64,000 bases of DNA from Bacteroidota bacterium. GTDB taxonomy: Bacteria; Bacteroidota; Bacteroidia; Chitinophagales; Chitinophagaceae. Positions 18,707 to 27,218 of the stretch are shown one piece after another. Every line of letters starts with the position of its first letter. Position 1 is the stretch's first letter. Below the pieces are notes generated by a model. That model did no database searches. It was not told the DNA's origin and saw only the letters and a program-made list of their open reading frames with translations. The stretch covers positions 1-64,000 of the forward strand of contig JAFDYF010000033.1 of assembly GCA_018267575.1 (NCBI GenBank), read 5' to 3'. The translations under genes were made by a program, and so were the position numbers.

Positions 18707-20707
18707 TTATGGGTTAATACTGGTTGAATCTTTTGGGGGCAGATTTTTCCCTGTACTGAACAACAGAGGCGTGTTGCTGCCAGCAGGTGAAACCCTTACA
18801 TAACCCTGCATCTCCTGGTGCAAGGCACTACAGAAATCGGTGCAATAAAAAGGATACATGCCCGGCTTTTCTGGTGACCATTTCAGGGTCTGTGTCTCTC
18901 CCGGCATAACCAGGAGTTCCCCGTTCAAAGCGCCTTTAATAGCGAAACCATGCGGCACATCCCAATCCTGTTCCAGATTGGTTACATGCCAATACACTTC
19001 ATCGCCCATTTTAATGCCCTCAATATTATCAGGAGCGAAATGTGAACGTATCGCCGTGATATAGATATCCACTCTCTTGTCTTTTCTGACCACTTTGGTT
19101 TCGGCCTCCCCTTTAGAAACATAGGGGTTGAGGTTGTCCTCGAGCTTAAAGAATTTTACAGAATTGTTTTTTATCAAATCTGCGGAAACGGCTTGCGCAT
19201 AGTGTGGCTCGCCAATGGTTGGGAAGTCCAGGATCAATTGCATTTTGTCGCCCGTGATATCAAAAATCTGTGCAGCTTGCGCCAATTCTGGACCGGTAGG
19301 CAGGTATCTGTCCTTTGTGATTTTATTGTATACAATCACATATTTGCTGTTAGGTTTTTTGGTATCGCCACCAGGAATGCACAAGTGACCAGGGGAATAA
19401 TAAGTCGGCTGGCGATCGATCACTTTCAGGTCCTTGATATTCCATTTTACAATCTCTGATGAAACGAACATGGTGGTAATGGCATTTCCCTTACCGTCAA
19501 ACTCAGTATGCAATGGCCCGAGGCCGGGCTTTTTTACTTCGCCATAAAGTGCAGACTCGTATTTGATAACTGGGATGCCATCATAATCACCGATATAATC
19601 TTTATCGGCAATAGCTTTCATAACCTTATCGAAACTGAATACCGGTATCAATGCGGCCAATTTACCACTACCTACAATATATTCCCCTGTGGGATCCACA
19701 TCGCAACCATGTGGTGATTTCGGACAAGGGATAAAATAGCAGATATCTTTCAGGTCTTTTGTATCCAATACGGTCACTTCGGTTTTGGTTTCGGAACTGG
19801 CCGTATGTGTTTTTTCATCGTACAGGTTATGCACATATTTCACCGTTTCCTTTTTTCCTTTTCCTTGTTTCAAATATTCCTCTGCTTTTTTCCAATTCAC
19901 CGCCATGATAAAATCTTTATCACGCTGCGATGCATTTACTTCCAACAAGGTATTGGCTTGTTCGGTATTGTAGCATGAGAAGAAAAACCAACCATTTGAT
20001 TTTCCTTTTCCAGCATGGCTCAAATCAAAATCCACACCGGGGCATCTCAATTGAAAGGCGATATCCATATTGCCCGTGTTCTTATCCACTTTGATAAAGC
20101 TGATAGAGCCTTTGAAATTTTTACGGTAGGAGTTGATGGGAACATCCCCATTGGCATTATCGGGTGGCACACTAAAACGAGTGCCCGCCACTACGTACTC
20201 GGTATTTTCAGTGATGAAGGGAGATGAGTGGTTGCCTGCACTGTTTGGCAGTTCAATGATTTCTGCGGTGCGGAAGGTCTTCAGGTCGAGCCTGGCCACC
20301 CGTGGTGTATTGTTGGCATTTACAAAAAGCCATCTTCCATCAATTTCGCCATTGGTCTGCGACAATTCGGTATGGTGCAGATCGTCCCAGGGAACAAAAC
20401 CATGCGAAGTGTTCAGCATGGGTTTGGTTTCCTCGCTATAGCCATAGCCTTTTTCAGGATCCACCGAAAAAACGGGGATCACCCTGAGCAAGCGGCCCGA
20501 AGGCAAACCATAAACACTTAATTGCCCACTAAAACCTCCAGATACAAAATTGTAGAACTCATCGTATTTACCGGGGGGAACATATGCTTTTGCGGCAGCA
20601 TCGCCAGTTACTGCATTGCCTTCATTTTTAGGCTTGCAGGAATTTGCCCCTACCAATAAGCAGATGGCGAGGGCAATCAAGGATAGATTTAGTTTCGTGT
20701 ATTTCAT
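18707..20707 (-). CDS. nosZ: Nitrous oxide reductase, clade II (Sec-type)
   Basis: Reduces N2O to N2 in the periplasm. It has 666 residues. The N-terminus has a Sec-type hydrophobic leader ending in ANSC (Cys24, possible lipobox) and no Tat twin-arginine motif, as in clade II enzymes. Seven CuZ histidines can be placed: His111, 112 (DDLHHTE), 160 (GNHSS), 333 (SPHGCD), 400 (PLHTEF), 441 (GHLCIP), 502 (EPHYAQ). The C-terminal cupredoxin CuA site has His586, Cys622, Cys626, His630, Met633 (CTDFCSALHQEM). The gene follows the cytochrome c by 37 bases and appears intact. Confidence 0.97.
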   Translation of the reverse strand: MKYTKLNLSLIALAICLLVGANSCKPKNEGNAVTGDAAAKAYVPPGKYDEFYNFVSGGFSGQLSVYGLPSGRLLRVIPVFSVDPEKGYGYSEETKPMLNTSHGFVPWDDLHHTELSQTNGEIDGRWLFVNANNTPRVARLDLKTFRTAEIIELPNSAGNHSSPFITENTEYVVAGTRFSVPPDNANGDVPINSYRKNFKGSISFIKVDKNTGNMDIAFQLRCPGVDFDLSHAGKGKSNGWFFFSCYNTEQANTLLEVNASQRDKDFIMAVNWKKAEEYLKQGKGKKETVKYVHNLYDEKTHTASSETKTEVTVLDTKDLKDICYFIPCPKSPHGCDVDPTGEYIVGSGKLAALIPVFSFDKVMKAIADKDYIGDYDGIPVIKYESALYGEVKKPGLGPLHTEFDGKGNAITTMFVSSEIVKWNIKDLKVIDRQPTYYSPGHLCIPGGDTKKPNSKYVIVYNKITKDRYLPTGPELAQAAQIFDITGDKMQLILDFPTIGEPHYAQAVSADLIKNNSVKFFKLEDNLNPYVSKGEAETKVVRKDKRVDIYITAIRSHFAPDNIEGIKMGDEVYWHVTNLEQDWDVPHGFAIKGALNGELLVMPGETQTLKWSPEKPGMYPFYCTDFCSALHQEMQGYVRVSPAGSNTPLLFSTGKNLPPKDSTSINP

Positions 20708-20744
20708 TTGTGATGTTTTTAATAGTTTAAGAAAATAGCTAGCC

Positions 20745-21224
20745 TTATTTCACACCATCATTCTTGCGCATAAACTCATAGATATTCCGCGCATCATCAT
20801 CGCTGAGGTTTTGGTTGGGCATGCGAACGAGGCATAGCTCCAACATAGCCTGTGCCTTGGGATCTTTGTTCAGCATTTCATCTGGATTGGTGGCAAAATT
20901 CATGATCCACTCGGGTGAGTGCCTACTAGTAACCCCTTTCCATCCCGGGCCAACCAATTTTTCATCGGTCAACTTATGGCAGGAACTGCATTTGACCTTA
21001 TAAATATTTTCCCCCGCGGTGGCCTTGGCCACATCCAAACTTGGGCTCACATCTACTTTGGTAAACTTGCCTTCACCTCTATTCGCATCGTATGAAGGGT
21101 TGCCACCTGTGCTTTCCTTATCACTGGTAGCAGGTGCGCTCTGTTGATTCTTTTCAGCATTGTTATTGCCGCCACAGGCAGCTAAAAACAAGGTAATGAT
21201 GCCGGAAAAAATAATTTTTTTCAT
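20745..21224 (-). CDS. Lipoprotein cytochrome c, likely electron donor to NosZ
   Basis: Class I c-type cytochrome of 159 residues. Lipobox LAAC gives a lipid-anchored Cys17. A low-complexity linker (Asn/Ser/Glu-rich) reaches about residue 65, and the heme domain follows with CSSCH (Cys79, Cys82, His83) and a likely distal ligand Met135 (RMPNQNL). It is the first gene of the nos operon, 37 bases before nosZ. By position it should carry electrons from the respiratory chain to the CuA site; that is inference. Confidence 0.92.
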   Translation of the reverse strand: MKKIIFSGIITLFLAACGGNNNAEKNQQSAPATSDKESTGGNPSYDANRGEGKFTKVDVSPSLDVAKATAGENIYKVKCSSCHKLTDEKLVGPGWKGVTSRHSPEWIMNFATNPDEMLNKDPKAQAMLELCLVRMPNQNLSDDDARNIYEFMRKNDGVK

Positions 21225-21262
21225 AATATATTTTTTGAGTTAATATTAAGCAAGATTAGAAA

Positions 21263-21275
21263 GGGATACAATCCC
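21263..21275. promoter_or_regulatory. GGGAT-N3-ATCCC dyad upstream of the nos operon
   Basis: A perfect 5-3-5 inverted repeat 39 bases upstream of the cytochrome c start codon, close to where the nos promoter should lie. On the minus strand TAATCTTG (21250-21257) next to it resembles the -7 element with one mismatch. An operator role is inferred. Confidence 0.3.
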
Positions 21276-21378
21276 ATCTTATGCGTTCAATCATAAATGG
21301 GTATTTTCTTTTTTATTCCTTCATTCCTAGACCTTACGGGTACTGTGTTTTCTTGAAATTTTCTTCTTGTTCCCCAAC

Positions 21379-21396
21379 GGATGATATCGATCATCC
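21379..21396. promoter_or_regulatory. Fnr-like operator between the nos operon and its regulator
   Basis: GGATGAT-ATCG-ATCATCC is a perfect inverted repeat with 7-base arms and a 4-base spacer. Its centre, TGAT-N4-ATCA, matches the core of the Fnr/Dnr box. It lies 84 bases before the regulator's likely start and 155 bases before the cytochrome c start, so it could control both directions. Confidence 0.55.
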
Positions 21397-21479
21397 ATGT
21401 GATTAACCTAAATCATTCCTTGATTTTTATTGAACGGATAATTTCGTGTATCTCATTGATATATAAACTATTTATAATA

Positions 21480-22085
21480 ATGATAGCGATTGACACTTTG
21501 CTGGATTGGGGTGCTACTTATAAAAAAGTGGACCTCGGCGAAACCATCTTTAGGGAAGGCACAGAAGGACGTTTTTATTATCAATTGTTGAGTGGTTCTG
21601 TGCGCTGGGTCAACATCAATGAGGATGGAAGGGAATTTATCCAATATATCATTGAACCGGGTGAATGTTTTGGTGAACTGACCATGTTCGAGAACACGGT
21701 TTATGCAGCCTCTGCCATCGCCAACAAAGAATCGGTACTGCTGCGCCTACATAAAGCTAGTTTCATTCAGTTATTGAAAGAAAATCCTTGCATTCATTTC
21801 TCATTTACCAAAATGATGGCACAAAGGCTCAGAGATCGTTTTTTATTCCTCAACGAAGTGGCCTGTCATAGTCCCGAACATCGGATCGAGGCTTTGTTCA
21901 ACGTGCTGAAAAAAACAAGTAAAGGAATCTGTCCAAAATGCAATATGATCAAACTGACCCGTCAGCAAGTAGCTAATATGACCGGGCTTAGAGTGGAGAC
22001 TGTGATCCGCACCATTCGCGATCTGGAAAATAGAGGCATCCTCAGTATCGAGAGAGGAAAAGTATTTTGTGGAACTTATGATTGA
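21480..22085 (+). CDS. Crp/Fnr-family transcription regulator, divergent from nos
   Basis: A 201-residue regulator with a cyclic-nucleotide-type beta-roll (about 15-95, LSGSVRWVNINEDGREF and PGECFGELTMF), a dimer helix (105-130) and a C-terminal winged helix with recognition helix TRQQVANMTGLRVETVIRTI. The N-terminal cysteine set of classical Fnr is missing. Instead CPKC (151-154) sits in the hinge before the DNA-binding domain. I chose the start at 21480; a start at 21381 would lie inside the dyad and add 33 unconserved hydrophobic residues. Likely controls N2O respiration in response to oxygen, NO or redox state. Confidence 0.88.
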   Translation: MIAIDTLLDWGATYKKVDLGETIFREGTEGRFYYQLLSGSVRWVNINEDGREFIQYIIEPGECFGELTMFENTVYAASAIANKESVLLRLHKASFIQLLKENPCIHFSFTKMMAQRLRDRFLFLNEVACHSPEHRIEALFNVLKKTSKGICPKCNMIKLTRQQVANMTGLRVETVIRTIRDLENRGILSIERGKVFCGTYD

Positions 22086-22140
22086 ACGCATAAAAAGCTT
22101 TTTACACCTTGCTTACTTTTGCAGCAAATCCTAGAATAGC

Positions 22141-23367
22141 ATGGTGGAGGGAACCCGAAAATGGTTGAAAATCGCTTTGTTGAATTTAATGTTGGTGGCA
22201 TTTCTGGGAACGATTCTTCGATATAAGATTGTTTTTTCTATTCCCTTTATCGATCAGCGTAATCTTTTACACAGTCATTCCCATTTTGCATTTGCAGGTT
22301 GGGTGAGCCATGCGCTCATGACTTTATTGATTGCTTATCTATGCGAAAAGAGCGATAAGGATTATTTTGGTAAATATAGATGGTTGTTGATAGCCAATTT
22401 GCTTAGCGCCTATGGCATGTTGGTTAGTTTTATTTTCCAAGGGTATGCCTTTGTCTCCATTCTATTTTCTACCCTTTCCATTTTTGTTTCCTATTGGTTT
22501 GCCATTGTCTATTGGAAAGATTTAAACCAGCTCAAAGAGCATGGCATTCCCCATCTTTTTTTCAAAGCTGCTTTGGTGTTTAATGCACTTTCTTCGATTG
22601 GTCCTTTTTTTCTTGCCTATATGATGGCATCAAAGAATATGCACCAAAACGAATATTTAGCTTCGGTCTATTTCTTTCTCCATTTTCAATATAATGGATG
22701 GTTCTTTTTTAGTTGCATGGGGTTGTTCTCATTCCTACTAACCAAATATGGAATGGCAGGCCAAAAACTGAAGATGGTTTTCTATCTTTTTGCTATGGCA
22801 TGCTTACCGGCCTATCTCTTATCGGCTTTATGGTTGCCCATGCCCTATTGGGTTTATTTATTGGTGGTTGCAGCCGCGATGGCTCAATTGCTGGGTTGGG
22901 GTTTGTTGGTAGGACTACTTTACTCGAACATGAATATATTCAAAAAACACTTTTCCAAACTTTCACAATGGTTTTTTGCTTTATGTGCGGTTGCCTTTAC
23001 CATCAAACTTAGTTTGCAAGCTTGTTCGGTTATACCAGCCTTAAGCAAATTGGCATTTGGGTTTAGACCCATCATCATTGCTTATCTTCATCTGGTATTG
23101 CTGGCTGTTATCAGTCTTTTTATATTGGCCTATATGGTAGGCTTTCGGATGATTTTGGTAGATAGGACAACCAAAATAGGTCTCATCATTTTTGTGACGG
23201 GTATATTTTTAAATGAGTTCCTGCTGATGATACAAGGGATCGGCGACCTTTTTTACTTTGCCGTTCCATCCATTGAATTGTTTTTGTTGATAGCAGCCAT
23301 GGTATTGTTCACGGGAATGGCTATTGTAAATTATCGTCAGGCTAAATTAAAAAACAGTCTTGCGTGA
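22141..23367 (+). CDS. Polytopic membrane protein with histidine motifs
   Basis: A 408-residue protein with roughly eleven or twelve membrane segments and no signal peptide. Three histidine clusters lie in or next to helices: HSHSHFAFAGWVSHALM (about 44-60), FFLHFQYNGWFFFS (about 180-193) and IIIAYLHLVLLAVI (about 310-323). This layout recalls heme-copper oxidase/NO reductase subunit I relatives, but the canonical ligand pattern cannot be confirmed by eye. It starts 55 bases after the Fnr-like regulator on the same strand, so a role in nitrogen-oxide or oxygen metabolism is plausible. Confidence 0.7.
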   Translation: MVEGTRKWLKIALLNLMLVAFLGTILRYKIVFSIPFIDQRNLLHSHSHFAFAGWVSHALMTLLIAYLCEKSDKDYFGKYRWLLIANLLSAYGMLVSFIFQGYAFVSILFSTLSIFVSYWFAIVYWKDLNQLKEHGIPHLFFKAALVFNALSSIGPFFLAYMMASKNMHQNEYLASVYFFLHFQYNGWFFFSCMGLFSFLLTKYGMAGQKLKMVFYLFAMACLPAYLLSALWLPMPYWVYLLVVAAAMAQLLGWGLLVGLLYSNMNIFKKHFSKLSQWFFALCAVAFTIKLSLQACSVIPALSKLAFGFRPIIIAYLHLVLLAVISLFILAYMVGFRMILVDRTTKIGLIIFVTGIFLNEFLLMIQGIGDLFYFAVPSIELFLLIAAMVLFTGMAIVNYRQAKLKNSLA

Positions 23368-23409
23368 TGTAAACGAAATGAGGCAGATCAATCAAAAAAT
23401 AATCGTCTC

Positions 23410-23805
23410 TTACCTCAAAATCCTCAACCGACCTTCCCAACTATTGCCATTGATGGTGGAAATATAATAGACAATATCGTTTTCGATCTTTTCAACCATA
23501 ACATGCATCACATCCCCGGGACGATAAGGGAAATTGGGGATATTCACGGAAGAAAGTATCATGTCGTACTCACAATCATTGGTCCAATCCAATTTCGCCA
23601 TAATGGAATATTTTCCATTATTATGGAATTCTTCCAAACTATCATTGGAGAGACGGATATAGGCAGAGGTATCCTGGATACTCAGGTATTGTAGTTTATA
23701 TTTTTTTAGTACCGAACAGTCCATCCCCTGGCTACGCTGACCATAAGCGAATGAACTCAAAGCAAAAAATAGTATTATAATGAAACCTCCTTTACGCATC
23801 AACAA
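23410..23805 (-). CDS. Small secreted protein of unknown function
   Basis: No family recognised. It has 131 residues with a signal peptide (FIIILFFALSSFAYGQ) and a short mature domain predicted mostly beta, with two cysteines (CSVLKKYKLQYL and TNDCEYDM). ATG codons at residues 1 and 3 are both possible starts. It is 40 bases downstream of the outer-membrane-type gene on the same strand, so the two may be co-transcribed. Confidence 0.7.
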   Translation of the reverse strand: MLMRKGGFIIILFFALSSFAYGQRSQGMDCSVLKKYKLQYLSIQDTSAYIRLSNDSLEEFHNNGKYSIMAKLDWTNDCEYDMILSSVNIPNFPYRPGDVMHVMVEKIENDIVYYISTINGNSWEGRLRILR

Positions 23806-23845
23806 ATTTTTGACAAGAGTTAAAAAATATTTCTGTTATCTCTAA

Positions 23846-25057
23846 TTATTTAAATTTCAAGTTTACTGAAATCACGTTCGATACCAAATCGGTGGTTTGA
23901 GCATAATGTCCAAACCTCGCTTCTATCCCATTCAACCCAAGACTTCCAATGCTCTTAATAAAGGTAGTTCGGAAGCCAATGCCAAAGAACTGGCTGCTGA
24001 ATGCTGACAAGGCATAATTGCTCGTGAAAAAAGCATCGTTCCTTGAATGCATACCATAAGGCGCAAAATAATTGGCGGCAGTTTGTATATAATAACGATA
24101 AAAAGGGGAAATGGAAAAAAATGGCGTCAGTTTTACTGGCAATTCCAGATTGGCCGTATGCGATAGTATGCCCCAAGTATCCAAGTAAAAACGGTAGTAA
24201 GCCCTAATGATCAGGTTATCACCCGCAAAATAATTTAACCGAAACCCAATAGGGAATTTGAGCCGAATGGAAGGGAGTGATTCCACAGCTTCTGTACCAT
24301 CGGTGAAATACACACGATGGAATGGAAGACCCAGATCCCCCGCTTGGAAAACTAGATCCGTCATAATGCTGGCCTGCATGCGAGGATTGACCACTTGTGC
24401 GAAACTAAAAGCGCCGTCCAACGTAAATCGTGGGTCCGAGGGGATGCCAGCACTTCCTCCCGAACCACTGGCAGAGGTAACCACTACAGCTGTTGAAGGT
24501 CGCAGTTCTGTAGGGTAGATCAATTTTACACGATCGTAAAAAGCATTTATTTTGATGTTATATTCACCATTGCTGGCATTTTTTTGTGAATAGCCTGCAT
24601 TCAATCCCAATGAATGATAACTATATTCGGAGGAGTAATAGGCGCCGAGACTCAGCTCGCTACCATTTTTTCTGTTTTCAGCAGTATAGCTCAATTCTGG
24701 ATATACACGAATGCCATCACTTTTGGAGCTACCATCTTTTGACACATAGGCTTGGGAAGCCGAAGTATGGTGGTCAATACCCAAAGAGGCCGTCAGACTG
24801 CGTTTATTGGTATCCAAATCATAGCCCACCCATTTTAGTTCAAGGCCATTGGCAAGGTCGGTGCCCTGCTCGGTACCGATGCCCCCGGTTACCGCCGAAT
24901 GGTTCCCGTTTTGCCAATAATAACTCGAAACCAGGTTCACTTCATCGAGCTTTAGGCTACGCTGCTGATAACTTGTTTTTTCTACTGGATAAAACTGCGA
25001 ATAGGCATGAAGCAAACCCAAATAAAGCCCCACTACGGTCAGGCAAATTTTTCTCAT
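23846..25057 (-). CDS. DUF3570-like outer membrane beta-barrel protein
   Basis: A 403-residue protein with a signal peptide (LTVVGLYLGLLHAYSQ) and alternating hydrophobic strands throughout. It ends in an aromatic-type outer membrane strand (SNVISVNLKFK). The segments VSSYYWQNGNHSAVTGGIGT and GIDHHTSASQAYVS fit the DUF3570 family as I remember it. In other genomes such genes sit with apbE and thioredoxin-like genes, but none is here, so the link is unsupported. Confidence 0.65.
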   Translation of the reverse strand: MRKICLTVVGLYLGLLHAYSQFYPVEKTSYQQRSLKLDEVNLVSSYYWQNGNHSAVTGGIGTEQGTDLANGLELKWVGYDLDTNKRSLTASLGIDHHTSASQAYVSKDGSSKSDGIRVYPELSYTAENRKNGSELSLGAYYSSEYSYHSLGLNAGYSQKNASNGEYNIKINAFYDRVKLIYPTELRPSTAVVVTSASGSGGSAGIPSDPRFTLDGAFSFAQVVNPRMQASIMTDLVFQAGDLGLPFHRVYFTDGTEAVESLPSIRLKFPIGFRLNYFAGDNLIIRAYYRFYLDTWGILSHTANLELPVKLTPFFSISPFYRYYIQTAANYFAPYGMHSRNDAFFTSNYALSAFSSQFFGIGFRTTFIKSIGSLGLNGIEARFGHYAQTTDLVSNVISVNLKFK

Positions 25058-25184
25058 AAATCAATCGATAATATTCGTCTATGGAATTATAGATCCGTTC
25101 GAAGATGCATTACGCAAAATTTAGAGGAAGGGTTGTTTTTAAATTAAAACAAACTAGAATGTGAGTCTTTTGCTTGAGCAAACC

Positions 25185-25610
25185 CTATTTTATCAACTGC
25201 CTGATTTTTTTCAAATCATCCATCTCCATGGTGGATAATGGCTCATCGTTATCAAATTTGGCTTTCAAAAAAACCACTCTTTTGTGTTGGGGGTATTTGT
25301 TGAGGATGTCGGTAATCATTTGGCCCACTACCCCATCTTTTTGATATAAAGGCTTAATCGGCGGCTTTTCTGATTTATAGCGGGTAGGCATTTTTTTAAG
25401 AACCGCTTCCAACCCTGCTAATTTGCCGGGGGCGAGTCCTTCAATTTTGGAGGCCTTGCCATAAAGCCCCTGCAATTGTTTTTTGCTGAGTGAGCCTCTT
25501 TCCAAATATTGTTTATATATACTGATGATGAACGACGAAAGTGGGTAGGCAAGGATGCATTCTTCCAACAGCTCGTTTACGATATCAATCTTATTTTTTT
25601 GTTTTTGCAT
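25185..25610 (-). CDS. Small helical protein of unknown function next to ftsY
   Basis: A 141-residue soluble protein, lysine-rich, predicted mostly helical, with no signal or membrane segment. Residues 50-75 (ASKIEGLAPGKLAGLEAVLK) are followed by a KPPIKP loop and a helical end. It lies 43 bases after the ftsY stop on the same strand. No function can be read from the sequence. Confidence 0.7.
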   Translation of the reverse strand: MQKQKNKIDIVNELLEECILAYPLSSFIISIYKQYLERGSLSKKQLQGLYGKASKIEGLAPGKLAGLEAVLKKMPTRYKSEKPPIKPLYQKDGVVGQMITDILNKYPQHKRVVFLKAKFDNDEPLSTMEMDDLKKIRQLIK

Positions 25611-25652
25611 TGGCCACCGATTGCGTGGATATTCGCCGATATAAATTCAGAA

Positions 25653-26618
25653 TCATTTTTTTTCCAGACTGAACAAGCTATCCACAAATTCATGTTTATC
25701 AAAAACCAAGAGGTCTTCCATCTTTTCTCCCATCCCAATAAATTTTACCGGAATTTTAAATTGCTGGGCAATGGCAAGCACCACACCACCTTTTGCTGTT
25801 CCATCCAATTTGGTGACAGCGATAGCACTCACATCGGTAGTGGCTATAAAATGTCGGGCCTGTTCAATAGCGTTTTGTCCGGTAGAACCATCCAACACCA
25901 ACAATACTTCATGCGGTGCATCGGGCATCAGTTTTTTTACAACCCGATTTATTTTGCCCAACTCGTCCATTAAATGTGCTTTATTGTGCAAACGACCAGC
26001 GGTATCAATAATCACCACATCCATATTCCTTGCCACACCACTTTGTACGGTATCAAAGGCAACAGCGCCGGGATCGGAACCCATACCTTGTTTTACAATG
26101 GGAACTCCCACCCTTTCACTCCAGATCGTCAACTGATCAACAGCGGCTGCACGAAAAGTATCAGCAGCGCCCAATAGCACTGATTTACCCGCTTTCTTAA
26201 AATTGTAGGCCAACTTACCAATGGTAGTGGTTTTGCCAACGCCATTTACACCCACTACCAAAATCACATAGGGTTTGTTGCCAGAAGGAGTTTGAAAATC
26301 TTTGTATGACTGTTCAGTCGCGTCTACTAAAATGGATTCAATTTCCTGTTGCAGGATCTGGTTCAGTTCCTTGGTGCTAACATATTTATCTTTTGCTACC
26401 CGCTTTTCAATGCGGTTTATGATTTCCACGGTGGTATCAATGCCCACATCGGCGCTCACCAATGCATCTTCGAGATTGTCGAGCACTTCACTATCCACTT
26501 CACTTTTCCCAGCTACAGCCTTGGCGAGTTTTGACAAAAAACCTTCCTTTGTTTTTTGAAGACCCTCGTCCAAGGTCTGCTTTTCTTTCTTTCCAAAAAT
26601 TTTATCAAAAAAACCCAT
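25653..26618 (-). CDS. ftsY: Signal recognition particle receptor FtsY
   Basis: SRP-family GTPase that docks ribosome-nascent chains at the membrane. It has 321 residues. The acidic A domain of E. coli FtsY is almost absent; the protein goes straight to the N domain with an amphipathic start (MGFFDKIFGKKEK) that can bind membrane. GTPase motifs: GVNGVGKTTTIGKLA, DTFRAAAVDQL, DTAGRLHNKAHLM, TKLDGTAKGG and a C-terminal GMGEKMEDL. Length and layout are normal for the phylum. Confidence 0.96.
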   Translation of the reverse strand: MGFFDKIFGKKEKQTLDEGLQKTKEGFLSKLAKAVAGKSEVDSEVLDNLEDALVSADVGIDTTVEIINRIEKRVAKDKYVSTKELNQILQQEIESILVDATEQSYKDFQTPSGNKPYVILVVGVNGVGKTTTIGKLAYNFKKAGKSVLLGAADTFRAAAVDQLTIWSERVGVPIVKQGMGSDPGAVAFDTVQSGVARNMDVVIIDTAGRLHNKAHLMDELGKINRVVKKLMPDAPHEVLLVLDGSTGQNAIEQARHFIATTDVSAIAVTKLDGTAKGGVVLAIAQQFKIPVKFIGMGEKMEDLLVFDKHEFVDSLFSLEKK

Positions 26619-26705
26619 GACCGATAAGATTGAATGATTTGATGAAAGTAGGAATAAATTTGAGAAGCTTTGTATTAGGGTGCGAACGGTATGGCAGAAA
26701 ATAAC

Positions 26706-26732
26706 AAAAGCTGCCCTAGAGGGACAGCTTTT
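26706..26732 (-). terminator. Terminator of the rpmB-rpmG-DUF4295 operon
   Basis: The stem AAAAGCTG (26706-26713) with CAGCTTTT (26725-26732), extended by CCC/GGG pairs with one bulged A. On the minus strand it comes 20 bases after the DUF4295 stop and is followed by a T-rich stretch. Confidence 0.8.
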
Positions 26733-26752
26733 ATATTTTATTAACCCATTAA

Positions 26753-26926
26753 TTATTTTTGAGCAAGGAATTCTTTGATTTTTTCCTTGTGCACGATTGC
26801 TTCTTTGAAAGTGTATGCACCAGTCTTAGAGCTGCGCACAGCACGTATCACTTTAGTCCAGTTCTTTGCATCTGCTGCTGCTTTTGCATCTTTGCTCTTG
26901 ATCGCGGTTTTTGCTGCCTTTGCCAT
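26753..26926 (-). CDS. DUF4295 family small basic protein
   Basis: A 57-residue lysine/alanine-rich protein, MAKAAKTAIKSKDAKAAADA at the start and IVHKEKIKEFLAQK at the end. It is the third gene of a minus-strand operon after rpmB and rpmG, an arrangement I know from Bacteroidota, where this short protein is annotated DUF4295. Its size, charge and company with two large-subunit proteins suggest a ribosome-associated role; that is inference. The gene is short but has a clear start, stop and following terminator. Confidence 0.88.
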   Translation of the reverse strand: MAKAAKTAIKSKDAKAAADAKNWTKVIRAVRSSKTGAYTFKEAIVHKEKIKEFLAQK

Positions 26927-26933
26927 GATATTA

Positions 26934-26981
26934 ATTTGAGAATTTGATGATTGCCCGATTGCTCCTAGGCAACCAGCTAAT
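26934..26981. repeat. 8-bp periodic spacer between rpmG and DUF4295
   Basis: Reads ATTTGAGA, ATTTGATG, ATTGCCCG, ATTGCTCC at an exact 8-base step (26934-26965), then less regular TAGGCAAC and CAGCTAAT. It closely resembles the spacer at 27171-27218. Both sit directly upstream of a start codon on the minus strand. Confidence 0.7.
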
Positions 26982-27163
26982 TATTTGATTTCTTTATGAA
27001 CAGTTACTTTTTTCAGGATCGGGTTATACTTTTTAAGTTCCAGCCTTTCCGGGGTGTTCTTCTTGTTCTTGGTGCTGATATAGCGGCTCGTGCCAGGCTT
27101 ACCGCTGGTTTTATGTTCTGTGCATTCCAAGATAACCTGCACCCTACTTCCTTTTTTTGCCAT
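26981..27163 (-). CDS. rpmG: 50S ribosomal protein L33
   Basis: A 60-residue basic protein with the L33 signatures [40 protein letters not shown] and [14 protein letters not shown]. Of the zinc-binding cysteines only one remains (ECTEH), so this is a zinc-independent form. It lies between rpmB and the DUF4295 gene, with short periodic-repeat spacers on both sides. Confidence 0.95.
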   Translation of the reverse strand: MAKKGSRVQVILECTEHKTSGKPGTSRYISTKNKKNTPERLELKKYNPILKKVTVHKEIK

Positions 27164-27170
27164 GATAGTG

Positions 27171-27218
27171 ATTTGAAAATTTGATAATTGCCCTATCGGA
27201 CAATTGGCTAATTATATT
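27171..27218. repeat. 8-bp periodic spacer between rpmB and rpmG
   Basis: Six 8-base units in a row: ATTTGAAA, ATTTGATA, ATTGCCCT, ATCGGACA, ATTGGCTA, ATTATATT. All begin with AT. The last unit includes the rpmB stop codon. The first three match the first three units of 26934-26981 with one to two changes each. Confidence 0.75.

Noticed and set aside
21381..21479. N-terminal extension of the Crp/Fnr regulator from an ATG at 21381
   Set aside because: The extra 33 residues are hydrophobic and unlike the family, and the ATG lies inside the Fnr-like dyad.
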